Shown here one piece after another: positions 49,313 through 60,002 of a DNA stretch of 64,000 nucleotides. The DNA comes from Oscillospiraceae bacterium. Its GTDB lineage: Bacteria > Bacillota > Clostridia > Oscillospirales > SIG627. The translations under genes were made by a program, and so were the position numbers. The notes under the pieces were generated by a model. The model made no database searches, had not been told where the DNA came from, and was given only the letters and a program-made list of their open reading frames with translations. The DNA is taken from the NCBI GenBank assembly GCA_015064635.1, contig SVRV01000001.1, positions 62,001 to 126,000 of the forward strand, in the 5' to 3' direction. Every line of letters starts with the position of its first letter. The first letter of the stretch is position 1.

Positions 49313-51340
49313 CTATTCCGCATACAAAATTTTATATCCGTATGCATCTATTCCAAATCCGTCGGTGACATTCTCGGAGTCTAAAGCATCGGTAACCGTG
49401 TCCACCTTTTCCTTGAAGGTCACCTTTACAAGGTCAACGGGAGTTGAGGAAATGTTAACGGCGAAGGCAAGAAGCTGTACCTTGCCTGTAAGGGTTGTAT
49501 ATTTATAATAGCTTACCTTCACCTTTTCGCTGTCGGTTACGGTACCGTTGGCGTAATAAGGAAGCCAGTCGGATTTATCTATTGGAAAGGCATCAATTAC
49601 ACGCCATATCTCACTCATAAGGTCAAGGGGATGCTCTATATCGTTGGGGCGCGGAAGTATTCCGTGAAGAATCGAGCAGGCAATTGCGTTTTCAAAATTC
49701 CAGAGCGGTCTGTTTTCATAGGCTATAAATTCCGCAGGCACGCCCATGTTACGTCCGCTATACTCTGCTCTAAAATAGTCAAGCGCCATATCCTCGGTTG
49801 AGCCCTTTCTGAGGCTGAACTGCAGGTTTTCACCGTACCACGCCTGGTCGATGTAGGGTAATGCCGTGAAATTTACAATCGAAAAGAAATGCACGTTTAT
49901 CACGGCTCCTCTTGCCGTCATTTCCTGACGGAGCTTCTTGAACAGACGTCTCATCGCATGTATCTGATATGACCCCTGAAGCTGTCCGTTTCTGTCATAC
50001 CACCCGCAACCGTGCTCCACATCGGCACAAAGCATTGGCATGGCTGTGCCGTCGAGATAGATTCCGTCCGTATTATATTTGTCAACTATATCGGTTACGC
50101 CCTTCAGGAAGATATCCGCATACTCGGTATTGTAGCACAACCAATAATCACGCTGAAATGGTACTCTCCACCAGCCGCCGAGTCTGCTTGAATCGGGGTT
50201 CTTTATAAGAACACGATTTTCAAGCTCAGGCCACACCTTCGCCATGGTGGACAGCTCGTATCCGAAATACGTCAGCACCTTTATTCCTCGTTTGTGGCAT
50301 TCGTCAACAATGTATTTTATCTGCTTTTCGGTGTACTCCGAAAGCTCAAACCAGTTTTGCGATTTATTCCATTTTTCATGAAGAATGAGAGTGTCCACTC
50401 CCTTTTCACGAAGTCTGTCGAAGCGGTTTTCGGCAGAAAGGAAATCCATATAGTTGCCCTTTATCTTTGTTCCGCAATCCAGATGAAGAGCCTTGTGGAT
50501 ATAAGGCTGCTTGGGAAATGGCTTTACGGGTGTTGCTTGGAAGCCGAAGCGGAAGGTAATCGGCTTGTAGCCGAATACTCCGTCCTCAAAGGGCTTTGTC
50601 CAGCTTGCGGGATGTGAATCGAGAAGGTGTATTCTCAAAAGGGTTACATCCCCCTCTTTTATCACCTCTATGGCATTCAAATCATCATCGGGCTGCCAAC
50701 CCTTGCAATTTTCGGCAAACCATCCAAATCCCATCTCATCGTTGCCGAACCACAAAAGAGGCTTGAAGGGAAGTGAAAAGGATTTGTCGGGAAGCCTGCC
50801 GCCCGAAGATGTGGGAGAATCGGGGAGGACAGTACCGTCGCAAAGTCTTATCTCTCCGCCTCTGTGCTGATGGTAAAAGTGCATATATTCGGACTTTAAC
50901 GGAATTTCAAGCCACAGCTTATCAAGCTTATAATTCAGGGGAGTTATGGCAGCCGTGCCGAATTCCTGCGCAACTGTTCTTCCTCTGGTCATAAGCTTTA
51001 ACTGAATATCCACACATCCGTCATAGTCAATTGTGCTGCAAAGGTCAACAATAAAGCGCTTTGTCTGCTTTGCACCGCAAATTACCGCTTCACTGTCGCT
51101 TCTTTTTTGTATAAAGCTTTCGCTTTCGTTATTTTTATAATCATTATCCCACTCGGATACCTCTCCGTCCTCCTCGCACACAATGCGAATAGGTGCGGCA
51201 AGCAGCTCGTGTCCCTGTGTCACAACAGACTCAGGCAGACCGTCTGCACCAAAGGTATAGCTCTTTCCCCACAAATCAACCTTGTGGGAAAGTTCAATGT
51301 CGGTTATACGGACGGGTAAAAATGGACGAGGTATTTTCAT
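49313..51340 (-). CDS. Putative glycoside hydrolase (DUF6067-like)
   Basis: FGFQATPVKPFPKQPYIHKALHLDCGTKI...GVDTLILHEKWNKSQNW...DKYNTDGIYLDGTAMP barrel motifs. Confidence 0.65.
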   Translation of the reverse strand: MKIPRPFLPVRITDIELSHKVDLWGKSYTFGADGLPESVVTQGHELLAAPIRIVCEEDGEVSEWDNDYKNNESESFIQKRSDSEAVICGAKQTKRFIVDLCSTIDYDGCVDIQLKLMTRGRTVAQEFGTAAITPLNYKLDKLWLEIPLKSEYMHFYHQHRGGEIRLCDGTVLPDSPTSSGGRLPDKSFSLPFKPLLWFGNDEMGFGWFAENCKGWQPDDDLNAIEVIKEGDVTLLRIHLLDSHPASWTKPFEDGVFGYKPITFRFGFQATPVKPFPKQPYIHKALHLDCGTKIKGNYMDFLSAENRFDRLREKGVDTLILHEKWNKSQNWFELSEYTEKQIKYIVDECHKRGIKVLTYFGYELSTMAKVWPELENRVLIKNPDSSRLGGWWRVPFQRDYWLCYNTEYADIFLKGVTDIVDKYNTDGIYLDGTAMPMLCADVEHGCGWYDRNGQLQGSYQIHAMRRLFKKLRQEMTARGAVINVHFFSIVNFTALPYIDQAWYGENLQFSLRKGSTEDMALDYFRAEYSGRNMGVPAEFIAYENRPLWNFENAIACSILHGILPRPNDIEHPLDLMSEIWRVIDAFPIDKSDWLPYYANGTVTDSEKVKVSYYKYTTLTGKVQLLAFAVNISSTPVDLVKVTFKEKVDTVTDALDSENVTDGFGIDAYGYKILYAE

Positions 51341-51472
51341 GTCGGCTCTTCCTTTCTTTTTTCTAATGTCAATATATCACAACAAAGGAAAAACATCAAG
51401 GAAAAAAGCAACATTTTTTTAACTGTTTTTTTCCTTATCCTCTCACATCATGGATTCCGAAAGCTTTTGAGG

Positions 51473-51501
51473 TTGACAAATGAGATAAAATATGCTATAT
51501 T
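51473..51501 (+). promoter_or_regulatory. SigA-type promoter of TetR gene
   Basis: TTGACA-N17-TATATT. Confidence 0.7.
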
Positions 51502-51506
51502 ATCGT

Positions 51507-51523
51507 CAGCACACTGTGTGCTG
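51507..51523 (+). promoter_or_regulatory. Candidate TetR operator palindrome
   Basis: cagcacac-t-gtgtgctg immediately downstream of the -10. Confidence 0.6.
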
Positions 51524-51541
51524 GGAGGTGAGAATAAGAAA

Positions 51542-52102
51542 ATGATAAGGGACACGATGTCCGAAAGAATCATCAGCGCTGCGGAAAAAATCGTTGTATC
51601 GGAGGGTGCCGATGCTCTCAACGTAAGAAAAATACTCAAAAACCTTGGAATAACCAACAGAGTTTTTTACAACAGATTCCATAATATAGCAGACGTGTTA
51701 TCCATAATATACGAAAAAACGGTTTTAAAGGTAAGAGAGAGCCTCAAATCCGCATACAACCCAGAAAAAGACTTTTTTGACACAGTGACAGACATTTCCG
51801 TAGGTACTCTTGTAATGTCTTATAAGAGTATGATGAATTTTAACCAATATGTTTTTGAAAGCGATTCGCGTACTCAGAAAAATTATGAATGGTGGACGTC
51901 GGAAATTGAAAAACTAATAGAGTATGCAAAGAAAATGAACTACATTGACAAAAGAATTGATTCTCATATAATGGGTTATTCTATATGGTGCTTCATCAGA
52001 GGCTTCAACGCCGATGCAGTGGCACGTAAAATGCCTCTTGAAGAGGCTGTAAAAAAATTCAGATACAGCTTTTCCGTACTTATCAACGGTATGAAGCCGT
52101 AA
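51542..52102 (+). CDS. TetR/AcrR-family transcriptional regulator
   Basis: MIRDTMSERIISAAEKIVVSEGADALNVRKILKNLGITNRVFYNRFHNIADVL; ATG 51542 after GGAGG-like RBS (track start 51467 overlaps the promoter). Confidence 0.88.
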   Translation: MIRDTMSERIISAAEKIVVSEGADALNVRKILKNLGITNRVFYNRFHNIADVLSIIYEKTVLKVRESLKSAYNPEKDFFDTVTDISVGTLVMSYKSMMNFNQYVFESDSRTQKNYEWWTSEIEKLIEYAKKMNYIDKRIDSHIMGYSIWCFIRGFNADAVARKMPLEEAVKKFRYSFSVLINGMKP

Positions 52103-52125
52103 CATTACACGATATTGAGGTAAAT

Positions 52126-53817
52126 ATGAAAAAACAGATATTACACGAAAAGAAAGAATTTGCAAATATACGTGAGCTTGTTGAATGGGCGGGAGAAGAG
52201 CACGGTGATAAATGTGCCTACTCCTTCAGAAGGTCTCCCCTTTCAAAGGATATCACACGTATCAGCTTCAATCACTTCAGACAGGATGTAAGAAATCTTT
52301 CCAGCCAGCTCATTTCAATGGGCTGTGAAGGAAAGCACTGCGTAGTAATCGGAAAAATATCCTACGAATGGGCGCTTTTATACTTTTCGATTATGTCGGT
52401 GGGCGGTGTCCTCGTTCCTCTGGATAAGGATTGGACTGCAGCCGACCTTGCCGATACCGCAAAGAAAGCCGATGCCGAGTTCTTGTTCTGCGATGAAGAT
52501 ATAGCAGACAAGGCAATGGTCATTGCGGATGCCATTGACGTTGAACCCTACTTTATGCTTGCCAAGGAAAACGAAAAGAATGTAAGAACACTTCTTGCCT
52601 TGGGACATATGAAGTACGTTAAAAACTCATGTGCTTACGAAAACATTGAAATTGACAGCAAAAAAATGTCGCTCCTTGTATTCACCTCGGGTACAACAGG
52701 CAAGGGTAAGGGCGTTATGCTCTCTCAAAGGGCAATCCTTTCGGATATTTCATCGGTAATCCCTTATATTGATTTTTCAAACAAAACACTGGGAGTACTT
52801 CCTCCCCACCACACCTACGGCTCGACGGTAATGTTTGCGGGACACGCAATCATCGGTGCCGAGGTATATATTTCGTCCGGTCTTAAATATATAACAAAGG
52901 AGCTCAAGGAGCAAAAGCCGGGACACCTCATCCTCGTTCCCCTTTATCTTGAAACCTTCTACCGCAAGATACTTGCGACCATCAAGGAGCAGGGCAAGGA
53001 AGACATTCTGAACAGCACAATGAAGATGAGTAAGGCAATGCGCCGTGCAAAAATAGACCTCCGAAAGAAGCTGTTCTCCTCGGTGAGAGCGGCATTCGGC
53101 GGAGAAATAAAGACTATTATTTCGGGAGGCGCTCCCATAAGTCCCGAAATTCTCGAATTTTTTGATGCCATCGGTATCTCCACTCTCAACGGCTACGGAA
53201 TAACAGAGTGCGCTCCCATAGTTGCGGTTAACAGAAGCCGCAATATCGTACCCGGAAGTGTGGGAAATGTTCTTGACGTTAACTCGGTAAAGATTGACTG
53301 TCCCAATGAGGATGGCGAGGGCGAAATACTTGTCAAAGGCGACAATGTAATGCTGGGATACTACAAGGACCCCGAAGCAACCAAGGAAGCCTTTGACCGT
53401 GACGGATATTTCAGAACGGGCGACTACGGTAAGGTTGACAAAAACGGGATTCTGTATATCACGGGAAGAAAGAAGAATCTTATCATTCTGTCAAACGGTA
53501 AAAACGTTTATCCCGAAGAAATAGAAAACGAGCTCAGCTCGGTACCCGGAATTCTTGAAATCGTGGTATATGAGGGACAGAGCAAGAGAGGAATCGAGCG
53601 TAACGAAATAGTTGCGGAAATATTCCCTGACAGAGACTATCTTGAAAAGAATGGAATTACCGACGTCAAAGCTCATCTAAAGACCTATATTGACGCCTAC
53701 AACAAGACAGCCGTTCCCTACAAGAAGATAACACTCATCCGTGTTCGCAAGGAGGAATTCCCCAAGAACACATTAAAAAAGATTCAGAGATTCAAGCTTG
53801 ACACAACAATAGATTAA
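52126..53817 (+). CDS. AMP-dependent acyl-CoA synthetase/ligase
   Basis: LLVFTSGTTGKGKGVMLSQRAI, LNGYGITECAPIVAVN, GYFRTGDYGKVDKNGILYITGRKKNLIILSNGKNVYPEEIE. Confidence 0.93.
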   Translation: MKKQILHEKKEFANIRELVEWAGEEHGDKCAYSFRRSPLSKDITRISFNHFRQDVRNLSSQLISMGCEGKHCVVIGKISYEWALLYFSIMSVGGVLVPLDKDWTAADLADTAKKADAEFLFCDEDIADKAMVIADAIDVEPYFMLAKENEKNVRTLLALGHMKYVKNSCAYENIEIDSKKMSLLVFTSGTTGKGKGVMLSQRAILSDISSVIPYIDFSNKTLGVLPPHHTYGSTVMFAGHAIIGAEVYISSGLKYITKELKEQKPGHLILVPLYLETFYRKILATIKEQGKEDILNSTMKMSKAMRRAKIDLRKKLFSSVRAAFGGEIKTIISGGAPISPEILEFFDAIGISTLNGYGITECAPIVAVNRSRNIVPGSVGNVLDVNSVKIDCPNEDGEGEILVKGDNVMLGYYKDPEATKEAFDRDGYFRTGDYGKVDKNGILYITGRKKNLIILSNGKNVYPEEIENELSSVPGILEIVVYEGQSKRGIERNEIVAEIFPDRDYLEKNGITDVKAHLKTYIDAYNKTAVPYKKITLIRVRKEEFPKNTLKKIQRFKLDTTID

Positions 53818-53851
53818 AAAAGGGCTGCTTCAACGAGGCTACACCGAAAAA

Positions 53852-53895
53852 GAGCTAAGATAGCTTTGAGAAAAGGTATCTTAGCTCATATTTTT
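53852..53895 (+). terminator. Terminator
   Basis: gagctaagata...tatcttagctc followed by atatttttt. Confidence 0.75.
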
Positions 53896-53905
53896 TAGTG
53901 ATTTA

Positions 53906-53934
53906 TTGCATTTTTGAAAAGTGTGTGATATAAT
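53906..53934 (+). promoter_or_regulatory. SigA-type promoter of the downstream sugar/5-oxoproline operon
   Basis: TTGCAT-N17-TATAAT. Confidence 0.6.
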
Positions 53935-53989
53935 TATTTGATACACTGATAAAAAAACTTCTCCTTGAAAGGAAATCTGGTGAAAGAGA

Positions 53990-55342
53990 ATGAAAATCAA
54001 TGTAAATTTTGATAAAATACAAGGGAAAATCAAGCCAATGCACGCAGTGGGACAGCCGCCTTTTACGGGAGGCTTTGCAAAAATAGACTTTTCTCCCATG
54101 CAGATTTTGAAGGATGCAAATATTCCATATTCAAGACTTCACGATGTGGGCGGTGCCTTCGGCGGTAACAGATACGTGGATATTCCCAACATTTTCAGAG
54201 ATTTTGATGCAGACGAGAATGACCCCGAATCCTATGATTTTGCCTTTACCGATGAACTCATAAAAGGACTTGTGTCCTACGGAGTCGAGCCGTATTTCAG
54301 ACTGGGTGTTACCATAGAAAATCAGTGTCACATCAAGGCGTACCGAATTCATCCCCCGAAAGACTACGGTAAATGGGCGAGAATTTGTGAGCATATAATC
54401 CGTCATTACAACGAAGGCTGGGCTGACGGCTTTACCTTCGGCATAAAGTATTGGGAAATATGGAACGAACCCGAAAACCGTGACATCCCCGAAAAAAATC
54501 AAATGTGGACGGGAACGGCGGAGCAATACTATGAGCTTTATGATGTTGCCTCAAAGCATCTTAAAAAATGCTTCGGTGACAAAATAAAGGTTGGCGGCTA
54601 CGCTGCCTGCGGCTTTTACGGAATATTCGGCAACCCCGACAAGTACGGAATGACCGTAGAAAAGCGTGACGGTGAGCGTTATAACAGCTCGAAAGAGGAC
54701 TACCGCATAAACTTCTTCATCAACTTTATCAAATATGTAACAAGCCATAATTCACCCATAGACTTTTTCTCGTGGCATACCTACGGCGGTATAGAAACCA
54801 TCCCCGCAGAAGCAGATTTCGTAGACAAGGTGCTCACCGAATACGGACTTGAGCATATAGAAACCCATTTGAACGAATGGAATCTGTCCCATGACAGAAA
54901 AATAAACACATCAAATTCATTTGCATCGGCAAACGTTATGGCTATAATGCTTGCAATGCAGCACAAAAAGACCGACATGCTCATGTACTACGATGCAAGG
55001 TATGTAGCTGTATCGGCATACGGCGGCTTCTATGACCTTGCCACCTTCAAGCCATCCAACGTTTATTACGCCTTCAAGGCATTCGGTGAGCTTTATGCTC
55101 TTGAAAATGAGGTTGAATGCAGTCTTGACGGCGAAAAAATCTACGCTCTTGCCGCAAAAAGCGGAGATAAGAAGTCAATTATTGTTTCTAACACAGGAGA
55201 AAGCACAAAGCTTGAATTTGACCTTCCCTGCGGATTCTATGTATATATAATCGACAAGGACAATTACATAACAAAAACAGAATTGAATCCCCTTGAATTC
55301 ACACTTCCCGAAAACACCGTTGCTATTATTAAAAACTTTTGA
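53990..55342 (+). CDS. Glycoside hydrolase family 39-like protein
   Basis: FGIKYWEIWNEPENRD..WTGTAEQYYELYDVASKHLKK..; DFFSWHTYGG; ETHLNEWN. Confidence 0.85.
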   Translation: MKINVNFDKIQGKIKPMHAVGQPPFTGGFAKIDFSPMQILKDANIPYSRLHDVGGAFGGNRYVDIPNIFRDFDADENDPESYDFAFTDELIKGLVSYGVEPYFRLGVTIENQCHIKAYRIHPPKDYGKWARICEHIIRHYNEGWADGFTFGIKYWEIWNEPENRDIPEKNQMWTGTAEQYYELYDVASKHLKKCFGDKIKVGGYAACGFYGIFGNPDKYGMTVEKRDGERYNSSKEDYRINFFINFIKYVTSHNSPIDFFSWHTYGGIETIPAEADFVDKVLTEYGLEHIETHLNEWNLSHDRKINTSNSFASANVMAIMLAMQHKKTDMLMYYDARYVAVSAYGGFYDLATFKPSNVYYAFKAFGELYALENEVECSLDGEKIYALAAKSGDKKSIIVSNTGESTKLEFDLPCGFYVYIIDKDNYITKTELNPLEFTLPENTVAIIKNF

Positions 55343-55358
55343 AAGATGAGAAAAAAAG

Positions 55359-57380
55359 ATGACTGTAAGCTTTAAGAATCTGACATTTGATATAGACGGC
55401 GAAAAAATTGTGCTTGCCAACGTTGGCGGATACAAGCAACGAAATCGCCACGGCTTTCTTGAAATACAGGTAGCTGGAGAAAACAGACCCTCTCACGCAG
55501 GAGTTAAAGCTGCATATTCTTCGGAAGAAAAGCACCTGAAGTATATATCACACACACTTGAAGAAAACCTTTTGTGCGTTATTCAGGAGTCGGAGCTGAT
55601 ACAAGCCAAGACCTCGTTTGAAGCATTCGATGATACCGATACGGTGAGAGTGTATACCGAGGTTACGGCAAAAGAATCCTTGGTTTTGGAGCAGGTGTCA
55701 TCCGTTGTCATCGGAGGTATTTCACCAATGGGCAACGCAAGATCCGACGATGTGTATCTTACCCGCTTTTTTCAAAGCCATCACACCGAATGTCAGCCAA
55801 GACGCGCTTCTCTTGAGGAGCTTGGATTTATAAGTGACGGTGCGCAACAGGTATCGCAAAAGAAAATATCCTTCGCAAATATCGGAAGCTGGTCAACAAA
55901 AGAAGCTCTTCCTCAATGTATTATCGAAAACACCTTGGGGATGCTCATGTTCCAGATAGAGAGCAACGCATCCTGGTATTATGAAATATCCGACCGTGAC
56001 GGCGACATATATCTCTACCTTGGAGGTGCAGATGCCACAAACGGCTCCTGGAGCAAAAAGCTTGAAAAAGGAGATAGCTATCGTACATATTCGGTTGCTC
56101 TTGCCTTCGGAAAAGATTTAAACGAGGCCGTGGGCGAAATGACAAAATATCGACGTCATATAAGTACTCTTGCACCTGCAGATAAAAATCTGCCCACTAT
56201 ATTCAATGAATATATGCATCTCTCCTGGGACTGTCCAACAGAGGAAAACACAAGAATATATGCACCCGTTGTGGCGAAAACCGGAGTTGAATACTACGTT
56301 ATCGACTGCGGTTGGCACAATGATGAGGACAGCCGAGGCATATATAATTATGTGGGACAGTGGCGTGAAAGCCATACACGTTTTCCGAGCAGCGTGCGTG
56401 CCACAACCGACTTTATACGTTCACTTGGAATGAAAGCGGGACTTTGGATAGAGCCCGAGGTCATAGGCCACAAATGTGAGGAGATGCTAAACTACTACAC
56501 CGACGATTGCTTCATCAGGCGAAACGGAAAAAGGGTGTTTACCATGGGAAGGTACTTCCTTGACTACCGACATCCGAAAGTTATCGAGTATATGACCGAA
56601 ACCATTCGCCGAATGGTAGAGGACTACGGTGCAGAGTACATAAAATTCGATTATAACCAAGACTTGGGCGTAGGCGGCGAAGGAGATGCTTACAGCCTCG
56701 GAGAGGGGCTTGAGCTTTCAGCCCATGCCTTTATAAAATGGGTAAATGCCATGACAGAGCGTTTTCCTCATGTGGTTTTTGAAGGCTGTGCCTCCGGTGG
56801 TATGAGAATGGACTACAAAACACTGTCGGCTTTCTCTCTTATATCCACCTCCGACCAGATAGATTATTTGAAGTATCCCTACATCGCAGGAAATATACTG
56901 TCCGCTGTTCTTCCGGAGCAGGCGGCTGTATGGTCTTATCCCGTAGGCTACTGCAAGCCTGAGGAGATAACCGACGACCAAATCGTTTTCAATATGGTAA
57001 ACAGCCTGCTTGGACGAATGCACCTTGCAAGTCACCTGGAATATATGACAGAAGAGCAATTTAAGCTTGTCAAAGAAGGAATACTGGTTTACAACTCTAT
57101 TTCTGATTTTAAAAAGACAGCTCTCCCGTATTTCCCCTGCGGACTCACAAAGTTCGGCGATGACACAGTAGTTGCGGGACTGAAAAACGGCAGCACAGCA
57201 TATCTTGCCGCATGGTGCATTGGAGAAAAAGAAATCCGCATCCCCATTCGGGCAAAAAACGCAAGTGTTTTATATCCGTCATTACCGAATACCGAAATAA
57301 AGGTTTCGGAGAATGAAATAATATTAAGCTTTGAACGTGAAAAAACAGCAGCTTTTATAAAACTTGAAATAAAGGAGTAA
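55359..57380 (+). CDS. Alpha-galactosidase (GH36-type)
   Basis: GVEYYVIDCGWHNDEDSRG.., GMKAGLWIEPEVIG, YIKFDYNQDLG, FEGCASGGMRMD, STSDQIDYLKYPY. Confidence 0.9.
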   Translation: MTVSFKNLTFDIDGEKIVLANVGGYKQRNRHGFLEIQVAGENRPSHAGVKAAYSSEEKHLKYISHTLEENLLCVIQESELIQAKTSFEAFDDTDTVRVYTEVTAKESLVLEQVSSVVIGGISPMGNARSDDVYLTRFFQSHHTECQPRRASLEELGFISDGAQQVSQKKISFANIGSWSTKEALPQCIIENTLGMLMFQIESNASWYYEISDRDGDIYLYLGGADATNGSWSKKLEKGDSYRTYSVALAFGKDLNEAVGEMTKYRRHISTLAPADKNLPTIFNEYMHLSWDCPTEENTRIYAPVVAKTGVEYYVIDCGWHNDEDSRGIYNYVGQWRESHTRFPSSVRATTDFIRSLGMKAGLWIEPEVIGHKCEEMLNYYTDDCFIRRNGKRVFTMGRYFLDYRHPKVIEYMTETIRRMVEDYGAEYIKFDYNQDLGVGGEGDAYSLGEGLELSAHAFIKWVNAMTERFPHVVFEGCASGGMRMDYKTLSAFSLISTSDQIDYLKYPYIAGNILSAVLPEQAAVWSYPVGYCKPEEITDDQIVFNMVNSLLGRMHLASHLEYMTEEQFKLVKEGILVYNSISDFKKTALPYFPCGLTKFGDDTVVAGLKNGSTAYLAAWCIGEKEIRIPIRAKNASVLYPSLPNTEIKVSENEIILSFEREKTAAFIKLEIKE

Positions 57381-57384
57381 AATC

Positions 57385-58236
57385 ATGATTACAATCAAAA
57401 ACAAATATATCACAGCAGGCTTTGAAACTCTTGGCGCAGAGCTCAGGACACTTATTTGTAACGGCAGAGAATACATATGGCAGGCTGACCCCGAATGGTG
57501 GGGAAAGGCATGCCCTGTTATGTTTCCCATTTGCGGCGGACTCTTTGACGACGAATTCATCTACGAGGGCAAGACCTATCATCTTGACAAGCACGGCTTT
57601 GCGTGGGTAAGTGAATTCGAGGTGGAAGAAAAGAGCGACAGCTCTGTTACCTTCCTTTTGAAAAGCAATGAGGAAACTCTCAAATCCTTCCCCTTTAACT
57701 TCGAGCTTCGCATAATCTACACTCTCGTAGGCAGACAGCTTCAGGTAAGAAACGAAGTAAAGAATCTCGGAAAAGACACAATGTACTTCTCAATCGGCTC
57801 GCACGAGGGCTATGCACTTCCCGAGGGCATTGAGGAATATGAAGCTCTCTTCCCCCAGAAGGAAACTCTTTATGCTTGCGGACTTGACGGCAACTTCATA
57901 AATGACGAGAGAACACTTATTGTTGACAATTCCGACAAGCTCTCCTTCAAGAAGGAGCATTTTGCAATAGACGCCCTTATTTTCCCCGAGGTAGTATCAC
58001 GCTCGGTAATTCTCCAAAAGAAGGATGGCTCACGAGCTATCCGTGTGGAATTTGACGGATTCTTCAACCTTATGTTCTGGCAGGAATGCGGTGCGCCCTT
58101 CCTTTGTATCGAGCCTTGGAACGGTCTTCCCGACGTTGTGGGAGAGGGTAAGGACTTTACAAAGAAAATAGGCATTCAAGAGGTAAGTGCAGGCTCGACA
58201 TATGTAAGAACACACAATATCGAAATACTGAAATAG
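57385..58236 (+). CDS. Aldose 1-epimerase family protein
   Basis: GAELRTLICNGREYIWQADPEWWGKACPVMFPICGGL..KHGFAWVSEFEV..FLCIEPWNGLPD. Confidence 0.9.
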   Translation: MITIKNKYITAGFETLGAELRTLICNGREYIWQADPEWWGKACPVMFPICGGLFDDEFIYEGKTYHLDKHGFAWVSEFEVEEKSDSSVTFLLKSNEETLKSFPFNFELRIIYTLVGRQLQVRNEVKNLGKDTMYFSIGSHEGYALPEGIEEYEALFPQKETLYACGLDGNFINDERTLIVDNSDKLSFKKEHFAIDALIFPEVVSRSVILQKKDGSRAIRVEFDGFFNLMFWQECGAPFLCIEPWNGLPDVVGEGKDFTKKIGIQEVSAGSTYVRTHNIEILK

Positions 58237-58246
58237 GAGAAAGAAT

Positions 58247-59311
58247 ATGACACAGCAGGAACTTACTGTATTAAACCTCGGTCAAAGCCTTGACGACCTT
58301 GCAAATCTTGACCCGAGAGGCTACGGTGTATGTAAAATTCTCTACAAGGCATCCCGTGAATACACAGGTGCTCCCCTTTCCATGAATTCGGCAAGGAAGC
58401 TTTGCGACACCGTAAAGGAGGGCGACTTTGTTTACGTAATGACGGGCTTTGTGCTCCGTCCCTATAAAAAGGCGGAGATGGACGGAATCGTGAGCTCAAT
58501 GCTCCTTTGCCGTGCCCTTGTTAAAGCCTTTGGAGCAAAGCCGATTATCATATGCCCCGAGGACAACCTTGAGGCTGTAAAAAATCTTTCGGCATGTGTT
58601 GGACTTCATCTCTTCGAAGACTTTGAGACCTTGAAGGAAATACCCGTATCAATGGGTGTTATAACCTTTACAAAGGATGCATCAAAGGCAGAAAAGCAAG
58701 CCGAGGAAATAATCAAAGCGGCAACTCCCACAGCTGTTATCAGTATTGAATGTCCGGGTGCAAACGAGCTTGGCTGTTATCATAACGCCATAGGACTCGG
58801 TGTTACCGAGCTTGAAGCAAAGCAGGATATACTATTTGAAAAGCTTCAGGCAATGGGTATACTCAATATTGCAATAGGTGACCTTGGAAACGAAATAGGT
58901 ATGGGAACAATTTCCGATACCTTGGAAAAATATATTCCTTATGCAAGACGTGGCGCCTGCTCCTGCGGATGCGGCGGCGGTATTGCGGTAAAGACAAAGG
59001 CTGACAACATCATAACCGCAACGGTGTCCGATTGGGGATGCTACGCAATGATAGCGGCACTTGCTTATCTCCTTGAGGATGCCGATATAATGCACACAGC
59101 CGAGCTTGAAAAGGAGGCTGTAATATGTGCAAGCCGAAGCGGAATGATAGATATGTACGGCTGGCTCGTTCCTGCAATTGACGGATTTGGACTTGAAATA
59201 AACCTTCCCATTGTTTCGCTTATGCGTGAAATGGTTATCAGCGCATTAAAGCTTAAAACCACATGCAAGACCTGGTTTGAAAAGGTAGAGGAGCTTCACT
59301 ATTTTGGATGA
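58247..59311 (+). CDS. DUF4392 protein (D-glutamate cyclase-like C-terminal domain family)
   Basis: NLDPRGYGV..DFVYVMTGFVLRPYKKAEMDG..SIECPGANELGCYHNAIG..GIGDLGNEIGMG-like GDLGNEIGMGTI. Confidence 0.82.
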   Translation: MTQQELTVLNLGQSLDDLANLDPRGYGVCKILYKASREYTGAPLSMNSARKLCDTVKEGDFVYVMTGFVLRPYKKAEMDGIVSSMLLCRALVKAFGAKPIIICPEDNLEAVKNLSACVGLHLFEDFETLKEIPVSMGVITFTKDASKAEKQAEEIIKAATPTAVISIECPGANELGCYHNAIGLGVTELEAKQDILFEKLQAMGILNIAIGDLGNEIGMGTISDTLEKYIPYARRGACSCGCGGGIAVKTKADNIITATVSDWGCYAMIAALAYLLEDADIMHTAELEKEAVICASRSGMIDMYGWLVPAIDGFGLEINLPIVSLMREMVISALKLKTTCKTWFEKVEELHYFG

Positions 59312-60002
59312 TATAAAATTCTTGAGCTGCGGAGATTCTGCCGTAACGGTGGAATTTTCCAAAGAAATAAATGAAGAGACCAACAAAAAAATACGTTTTC
59401 TTGCCTCCAACCTCTCGAAAATAAAGGGAGTTTTTGAAAGTGTGCCCACATTTTGCAGTATAACTGTATATTTTGACCCTTTTGTCATATCAAAGGCAAG
59501 GCTTGAAAAGAAAATTCTTCGCTGTATTTCGTCATACACCGAAGGAAACGACAGCAAAAAGCGTATTTTTCTTATTCCCGTGTGCTATGAAGGGGATTTT
59601 GCACCCGATATGGAGGACGTATGCTCTCTTACGGGGCTTTGCCGTGATGAGGTTATAAAAATTCACACCTCAACCGACTATCTCATATACATGCTTGGAT
59701 TCTTGCCGGGATTCCCCTATCTTGGAGGAATGGACAAGAGAATCGAATGTCCCCGTCTTGACACTCCCCGTACCCTTATACCCGAGGGTGCTGTGGGAAT
59801 CGGAGGAAAGCAAACAGGAATCTATCCCCTTGCATCCCCCGGCGGTTGGCGTCTTATCGGAAGAACTCCCGTAAAGGTATATGACCCCACAAGAGATGAA
59901 CCTATACTTTATAAAGCGGGAGATTGCATACGCTTTTATCCCATAACCTCCGCCGAATTTGAAGCCTTTGACGGAAGAGTTGAAGTAAAGGAGGAAATGT
60001 GA
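59304..60002 (+). CDS. pxpB: 5-oxoprolinase subunit PxpB (KipI family)
   Basis: DIKFLSCGDSAVTVEFSKEI..PVCYEGDFAPDMEDV..YLIYMLGFLPGFPYLGGMD..GAVGIGGKQTGIYPLASPGGWRLIGRTP. Confidence 0.93.
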   Translation: MDDIKFLSCGDSAVTVEFSKEINEETNKKIRFLASNLSKIKGVFESVPTFCSITVYFDPFVISKARLEKKILRCISSYTEGNDSKKRIFLIPVCYEGDFAPDMEDVCSLTGLCRDEVIKIHTSTDYLIYMLGFLPGFPYLGGMDKRIECPRLDTPRTLIPEGAVGIGGKQTGIYPLASPGGWRLIGRTPVKVYDPTRDEPILYKAGDCIRFYPITSAEFEAFDGRVEVKEEM

